Source: Thermosulfuriphilus ammonigenes (GTDB lineage Bacteria > Desulfobacterota > Thermodesulfobacteria > Thermodesulfobacteriales > ST65). Taken from it: 64,000 nucleotides of DNA. The stretch lies in the NCBI RefSeq assembly GCF_011207455.1, contig NZ_CP048877.1, positions 798,576 to 862,575 on the forward strand, written 5' to 3'. Made by a program: the position numbers and the translations under genes. Every line of letters begins with the position of its first letter. Positions within the stretch are counted from its first letter, which is position 1. The notes beneath the pieces are model-generated. The model worked only from the letters and a program-made list of their open reading frames with translations. It had not been told where the DNA came from and did not search any database. Positions 62,458-64,000 of the stretch are shown here, piece after piece.

Positions 62458-64000
62458 ATGGCCAAGATAGATCCCAGATTTATCCGTAACTTCAGTATCA
62501 TCGCCCACGTGGATCACGGGAAGTCTACCCTGGCTGATCGTCTGCTCGAAGCCACGGGAACGGTGTCTTCCCGGGAGATGAGGGAGCAGTATCTTGATCG
62601 CATGGATCTGGAACGAGAAAGGGGCATCACCATTAAGGCCCAGACAGTCCGACTCACTTATCGAGCCGAAGACGGCAATACCTATACACTCAATCTCATT
62701 GATACCCCGGGACATGTGGACTTCGTCTATGAGGTATCCCGCAGCCTGGCTGCCTGTGAGGGAGCCCTCTTGGTGGTAGATGCCTCCCAGGGAGTGGAGG
62801 CCCAGACCCTGGCTAACGTCTACCTGGCCCTGGAAAACGACCTGGAGATTATCCCTGTCCTCAACAAGATCGATCTGCCTCAGGCCGATCCAGAAAGGGT
62901 CAAGGCCGAGATCGAAGAGATTATTGGCCTTGATGCCAGCGAGGCCATCCTGGCCAGCGCCAAGGAAGGCATTGGGACCAAAGAAATCCTTGAAGCTATC
63001 GTCAAAAAAATTCCCCCACCAAAAGGGGAGCCTCAGGGTCCTCTAAGGGCCCTTATATTTGACTCCTGGTTTGATCCTTATCTGGGGGTGGTAGTCCTTA
63101 TTCGAGTGGTCGATGGGCGGATTTACAAGGGTCAGAAAATCAAGATGATGTCCACAGGTAAGACCTTTGAGGTAACCAAGGTGGGGATCTTTGCCCCTCA
63201 TCCGGTAGAGGTGGAGAGCCTCTCTATGGGAGAGGTGGGCTTTTTTGCTGCCAGTATCAAAGAGGTCCGGGATACGAAAATAGGTGACACTGTGACCGAG
63301 GTCGATCAGCCAGCGGCCACTCCCCTGCCAGGTTTCCGGGAGGTCAAGCCCATGGTCTTCTGTGGCCTCTTTCCGGTGGAAACAGCCCAGTATGAGGCCC
63401 TGAGGGAGGCCATGGAGAAACTCTGGCTCAATGATCCGGCCTTCTCCTATGAACCCGAAACCTCCGAGGCCTTAGGGTTTGGTTTTCGCTGCGGTTTTCT
63501 GGGGCTCCTGCATATGGAAATCGTCCAGGAGCGACTGGAAAGAGAATTCGGGCTAAACCTTATCAGCACCGCCCCGGCTGTCCGTTACCGAATAACTCTC
63601 AACTCCGGGGAGGAAATCTATGTGGATAATCCGGCCAAGTTTCCCCCCCGGGATCGAATCACTCAAATCGAAGAACCTTACATTAGGGCTGACATTTACA
63701 TTCCCAAGGAGTATATCGGTCCTGTGGTCAAGCTCTGCGAAGAAAAAAGAGGCGAACAGAAGGAGATGCGCTACATCTCTCAAGGACGGGTTCTTCTGGT
63801 CTATGAACTTCCTTTTGCTGAGGTGGTGTTAGATTTCTATGATCGCTTAAAGAGCGTCTCTCGGGGATATGCCTCTTTAGACTATGAACCCATAGGCTAC
63901 CGGCCATCTGATCTGGTCAAGCTCGATATCTATATCAACAAACAGCCGGTAGATGCCCTTTCGGCCATTGTTCATCGTGACAAGGCCTACTATCGGGGGC
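62458..64000 (+). CDS. lepA: Elongation factor 4 (LepA), 3' end beyond the window
   Basis: 514 codons are visible; the usual length is about 600. GTPase motifs: G1 [15 protein letters not shown]2 [12 protein letters not shown]3 DTPGHVDF, G4 NKID, G5 SAKEG. EF4-specific [23 protein letters not shown] and [25 protein letters not shown] follow. Start ATG 62458 fits the family start ([19 protein letters not shown]). It back-translocates stalled ribosomes. Divergent from pilM. Confidence 0.95.
   Translation, partial: MAKIDPRFIRNFSIIAHVDHGKSTLADRLLEATGTVSSREMREQYLDRMDLERERGITIKAQTVRLTYRAEDGNTYTLNLIDTPGHVDFVYEVSRSLAACEGALLVVDASQGVEAQTLANVYLALENDLEIIPVLNKIDLPQADPERVKAEIEEIIGLDASEAILASAKEGIGTKEILEAIVKKIPPPKGEPQGPLRALIFDSWFDPYLGVVVLIRVVDGRIYKGQKIKMMSTGKTFEVTKVGIFAPHPVEVESLSMGEVGFFAASIKEVRDTKIGDTVTEVDQPAATPLPGFREVKPMVFCGLFPVETAQYEALREAMEKLWLNDPAFSYEPETSEALGFGFRCGFLGLLHMEIVQERLEREFGLNLISTAPAVRYRITLNSGEEIYVDNPAKFPPRDRITQIEEPYIRADIYIPKEYIGPVVKLCEEKRGEQKEMRYISQGRVLLVYELPFAEVVLDFYDRLKSVSRGYASLDYEPIGYRPSDLVKLDIYINKQPVDALSAIVHRDKAYYRG

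Overview
The window looks like chromosome from a Gram-negative, anaerobic, probably thermophilic member of the Desulfobacterota (Thermodesulfobacteria-like). This is an inference. It rests on a ferredoxin-dependent 2-oxoacid oxidoreductase, a two-gene SmsC/SmsB-type iron-sulfur system, family 4 uracil-DNA glycosylase, NikR, PAS-rich kinases and sigma-54 regulation, together with outer-membrane functions (FadL, BamD, AsmA, LpxL-like acyltransferase, secretin). Genes are very densely packed. Start codons often overlap the upstream stop, and eight convergent pairs overlap at their 3' ends.

Bases 1 to about 2200 are strongly AT-rich and foreign to the rest. They are the tail of an integron cassette array: a partial attC at the left edge, a DUF4365 cassette gene, one complete 59-bp attC, and two frameshifted genes. 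An IS3-type OrfA remnant marks the junction with the GC-richer chromosome.

2.4-15.9 kb: PHP phosphoesterase, universal stress protein, a tightly overlapping speD-speE-cbiC-hyuB operon, tRNA-Pro(GGG), LpxL-like acyltransferase, an enolase-superfamily epimerase, FadL-type porin, GNAT, and an NfeD-slipin-degenerate DEAD-box operon. 15.9-26 kb: a GlrR-type sigma-54 activator and GlrK-type kinase with a QseG-like lipoprotein, a giant AsmA protein, ManC, PhoH and a solute-binding protein. 26-34.5 kb: an exported protein, a two-subunit 2-oxoacid:ferredoxin oxidoreductase, a paralogous magnesium-chelatase-like D/I pair and an ABC_ATPase protein.

34.9-37 kb is the most unusual part. It is a two-gene unit encoding a cytosolic trypsin-fold protease and a coiled-coil/beta-domain partner. 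It has a clear -24/-12 (sigma-54) promoter, an upstream inverted repeat of the TGTC-N11-GACA type, and its own terminator. The GlrK/GlrR-like pair 18 kb away is a natural candidate regulator.

37-64 kb: ClC channel, a large hybrid PAS kinase, tRNA-Ala(CGC), SlyD, SmsB/SmsC, alanine racemase, TatB/TatC, CrcB, TrpG/PabA, Rpe, RadA, thioredoxin/thioredoxin reductase, BamD, NikR, GyrA and GpsA. A type IV pilus operon follows (pilM-N-O-P, then a PilQ function split over two genes), and then lepA, cut by the window end.
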